Shown here: piece after piece, positions 5,967 through 7,240 of the stretch
Position numbering within the stretch: the stretch's first letter is position 1
Layout: each line of letters begins with the position of its first letter
From: Comamonadaceae bacterium
GTDB lineage: Bacteria; Pseudomonadota; Gammaproteobacteria; Burkholderiales; Burkholderiaceae_C
Length of the DNA: 7,240 nucleotides
Assembly: GCA_947374105.1 (NCBI GenBank)
Contig: CANCAO010000078.1
Span: 1-7,240, forward strand
Direction of reading: 5' to 3'
Made by a program: the position numbers and the translations under genes
The notes under the pieces: generated by a model
Database searches by the model: none
Seen by the model: only the letters and a program-made list of their open reading frames with translations
What the model was told of the DNA's origin: nothing

Positions 5967-6611
5967 TTAGTGATCCGACAAGTCGGGCGCTGGTTTTGCA
6001 CGGGGCTTTTCCATCACCGCTCCAAACAAGTCATTCCCCAGCCAAGCCGCCAACCAGTGCTGCACCCCGGCCACCGGCGCGGCGTCAAACCAGGTTTTTT
6101 CCACAAAGGCGAATTGACGGACGAAGGGGAACAGGGCGACGTCGGCCACTGAAGGCTTGGGGCCGAACAGGTAAGGAGTTTGCAGCAAACGCTCGTTCAG
6201 CGGCGCAATGAAGGCGGCGATGGCGGCTGCGCGGTGGGCACTGGGTGGCAACTCGGGGTGGCGGGTGGCGTATTTGTAGCGGTCTAGCAGGGGTTTGAAG
6301 ACCTCGTCGTTCAAGGTGATCCACTGCATCGTGTCCGCCGCTGAACCTACACACAACCAGCCCTGCGGGTCGCGCTGCCGCAGCGCCCATTGCATGATGG
6401 CCAGGCTTTGGTCGATCACTTCACCGTTGGGCAGTTGCAGCACCGGCACGGTGGCTTTGGATGACAGGGCCAAAAAGTCGGCAGGCTTGTCGCCCAGTGC
6501 AATCTCCCGCACCGTGACTTCAATGCCCGCGTAGCGCAGCGCCATGCGGGCGCGAATGGCGTAGGGGCAGCGGCGAAACGAATAGAGCACGGGCAGCGCG
6601 TGGACGGTCAT
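5967..6611 (-). CDS. Glutathione S-transferase family protein
   Basis: A 214-residue soluble GST-like protein. Seen: thioredoxin-fold N-terminal domain (about 1-80) with LYSFRRCPYAIRARMAL (9-25), where Cys15 in CPYAIR is glutaredoxin/omega-like; the cis-proline motif TVPVLQL (54-60, Pro56); and the glutathione gamma-glutamyl-binding segment VIDQSLAIMQW (65-75). The all-helical C-terminal domain contains FGPKPSVADVALFPFVRQF (149-167) with the usual Asp157 N-capping motif. The catalytic Cys suggests thiol transfer or deglutathionylation rather than classical conjugation (inference). I chose the ATG at 6609-6611 because homology-like sequence begins just after it. The frame is open upstream to 6674 (MVAAVM...), but that part looks like non-family sequence and would run into the neighbouring gene's control region. 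A strong AGGAGGG lies 17 nt upstream, too far for normal use. Substrate unknown. Confidence 0.88.
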   Translation of the reverse strand: MTVHALPVLYSFRRCPYAIRARMALRYAGIEVTVREIALGDKPADFLALSSKATVPVLQLPNGEVIDQSLAIMQWALRQRDPQGWLCVGSAADTMQWITLNDEVFKPLLDRYKYATRHPELPPSAHRAAAIAAFIAPLNERLLQTPYLFGPKPSVADVALFPFVRQFAFVEKTWFDAAPVAGVQHWLAAWLGNDLFGAVMEKPRAKPAPDLSDH

Positions 6612-6633
6612 ATCGAAATGATAGCGAGCCCTC

Positions 6634-6664
6634 CTGTCATCACATGTCAGTGCCGCCATGACAG
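6634..6664. promoter_or_regulatory. TGTCA half-site cluster in a divergent intergenic region
   Basis: Between the divergent GST and YchJ-like genes, TGTCA occurs at 6635-6639 and 6645-6649 (10 bp apart, one helical turn) and its inverse TGACA at 6659-6663. The outer pair extends to a perfect 7-bp inverted repeat, CTGTCAT (6634-6640) and ATGACAG (6658-6664); the inner pair is TGTCA-N9-TGACA. This could be a regulator-binding site or an mRNA hairpin in the leader of either gene. Confidence 0.35.
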
Positions 6665-6680
6665 CCGCTACCATCCCCGC

Positions 6681-7103
6681 ATGAAGAAACCCAGCCTATC
6701 CGCCCGCGCGCCCTGCCCTTGCGACAGCGGGCAACCCTATGCCGACTGCTGTGGCCCTTGGCACACGGGCCTGGCCCTGGGCGTGCACGCCCCCACGCCT
6801 GAGGTCTTGATGCGCTCGCGCTATAGCGCTTATGTGGTGGGCTTGATTGACTATCTGTTGGCCACTTGGCACGTATCCACGTCGCCGGGCGAGCTGGAGT
6901 TGTCGCCGGTCAAATGGCTGGGGCTGGAGGTGCGCCATGCACAAAGCACGGGGGATGCGGGCGTGGTGGAGTTTGTGGCGCGCTGCCGTACGGCTGGCGG
7001 GGCGCAGCGGCTGCATGAGACCAGCCGCTTTGTGCGCACTGAGGGGCGCTGGTACTACATCGACGGGCAAGTGGACGACGCGACCTGCGTGCGGTTGGGT
7101 TGA
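6681..7103 (+). CDS. ychJ: YchJ/UPF0225 family SEC-C motif protein
   Basis: A 140-residue cytoplasmic protein of the YchJ (UPF0225) family. Seen: N-terminal SEC-C zinc-binding motif with Cys12, Cys14, Cys23 and Cys24 (CPCDSGQPYADCC); then LMRSRYSAYVVGLIDYLLATWH (43-64), KWLGLEV (78-84), VVEFVARC (95-102) and RFVRTEGRWYYIDG (116-129), which form the NTF2-like core typical of the family. E. coli YchJ carries a second SEC-C motif at its C-terminus; here the protein stops at VDDATCVRLG without it. The usual CPCGSG is CPCDSG. The function is not established; a zinc-binding role is inferred from the Cys set. The ATG at 6681 was chosen because the SEC-C motif follows 11 residues later; upstream in-frame codons overlap the GST gene. 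No clear Shine-Dalgarno is present before this ATG. Confidence 0.92.
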   Translation: MKKPSLSARAPCPCDSGQPYADCCGPWHTGLALGVHAPTPEVLMRSRYSAYVVGLIDYLLATWHVSTSPGELELSPVKWLGLEVRHAQSTGDAGVVEFVARCRTAGGAQRLHETSRFVRTEGRWYYIDGQVDDATCVRLG

Positions 7104-7113
7104 GAAACAACTC

Positions 7114-7119
7114 TATGAT
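7114..7119 (+). promoter_or_regulatory. Possible -10 box upstream of the exported-protein gene
   Basis: TATGAT matches five of six bases of the -10 consensus, 41 nt before the ATG at 7161 and just after the ychJ-like stop. No good -35 lies at 16-18 nt upstream (that region reads GCGGTT), so this is only a hint of an independent promoter. Confidence 0.2.
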
Positions 7120-7160
7120 GAGCGCCTTAAGATTAGTTACGAACTTGCAAAGTGATCGCT

Positions 7161-7240
7161 ATGAATTTCTATAAAACACTGGCCTTTATTTCCATGCTTG
7201 TTGGCAGTGCAGGGGCATGGGCACAGTCGCCGGGCATTTC
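7161..7240 (+). CDS. N-terminus of an exported protein, partial
   Basis: The first 26 codons of a gene cut by the window end. Seen: ATG at 7161, a short polar/basic start (NFYK), a hydrophobic core TLAFISMLVGSAGA and a likely signal peptidase I site AWA before QSPGI (cut after residue 22). This is the typical shape of a periplasmic or secreted betaproteobacterial protein. There is no lipobox Cys. The upstream AAAGTGA is at best a weak ribosome site. The gene follows the YchJ-like gene by 57 nt on the same strand. The mature part is outside the window, so no function can be given. Confidence 0.6.
   Translation, partial: MNFYKTLAFISMLVGSAGAWAQSPGI

Noticed and set aside
6612..6674. N-terminal extension of the GST to the ATG at 6674
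   Set aside because: The extra 21 residues precede the family's usual start, are unlike a GST N-terminus or a signal peptide, and would consume the whole divergent control region.
1..7240. CRISPR arrays, insertion sequences, tRNA or rRNA genes, phage or defence modules
   Set aside because: I saw no regularly spaced repeats, transposase-like protein, terminal inverted repeats, tRNA-like cloverleaf or defence-type domains on either strand.

Overview
This 7.2 kb GC-rich window looks like chromosome from a betaproteobacterium of the order Burkholderiales, probably Comamonadaceae. Three reasons point there: several Bug-type (TTT family) periplasmic solute-binding proteins sit among small catabolic genes, the coding is dense with short gaps, and a YchJ/UPF0225 protein lies next to a GST. 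The assignment comes from gene content and protein style only; no marker gene is present.

Layout. (1) Positions 1-1413, minus strand: a Bug protein gene followed after 13 nt by a Rieske [2Fe-2S] oxygenase gene of the phthalate 4,5-dioxygenase-like type, cut by the window edge. (2) Positions 1414-1503: a 90-nt divergent control region with a possible minus-strand promoter and a small dyad lying over its -10 box. (3) Positions 1504-5741, plus strand: a tight five-gene run with gaps of 26, 20, 17 and 8 nt. It holds a second Bug protein, a 3-oxoadipate enol-lactonase-like alpha/beta hydrolase, an isocitrate lyase/PEP mutase superfamily lyase, a third Bug protein, and an unrecognised 161-residue protein that appears to start at TTG. 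(4) Positions 5742-5966: no convincing gene. It contains an odd in-frame peptide rich in Gly, Tyr and Trp just after the preceding stop, then an AT-richer stretch with a small hairpin. (5) Positions 5967-6611, minus strand: a GST-like protein. (6) Positions 6681-7103, plus strand: a YchJ-family SEC-C protein, divergent from the GST across a 69-nt gap that holds three TGTCA half-sites. (7) Positions 7161-7240: the start of an exported protein cut by the window end.

How the genes may work together (inference): regions 1 and 3 read as one divergently transcribed uptake-and-degradation locus. Bug proteins would capture carboxylates in the periplasm, the Rieske oxygenase would attack an aromatic or related ring, the hydrolase would open a lactone or ester, and the lyase would split a C-C bond of a small di- or tricarboxylate. 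The substrate cannot be named from the sequence. No TctA/TctB membrane subunits, oxygenase reductase or dedicated regulator are in view. The GST, YchJ-like and exported-protein genes look like unrelated housekeeping or accessory genes. I see no mobile element, CRISPR array, rRNA or tRNA.
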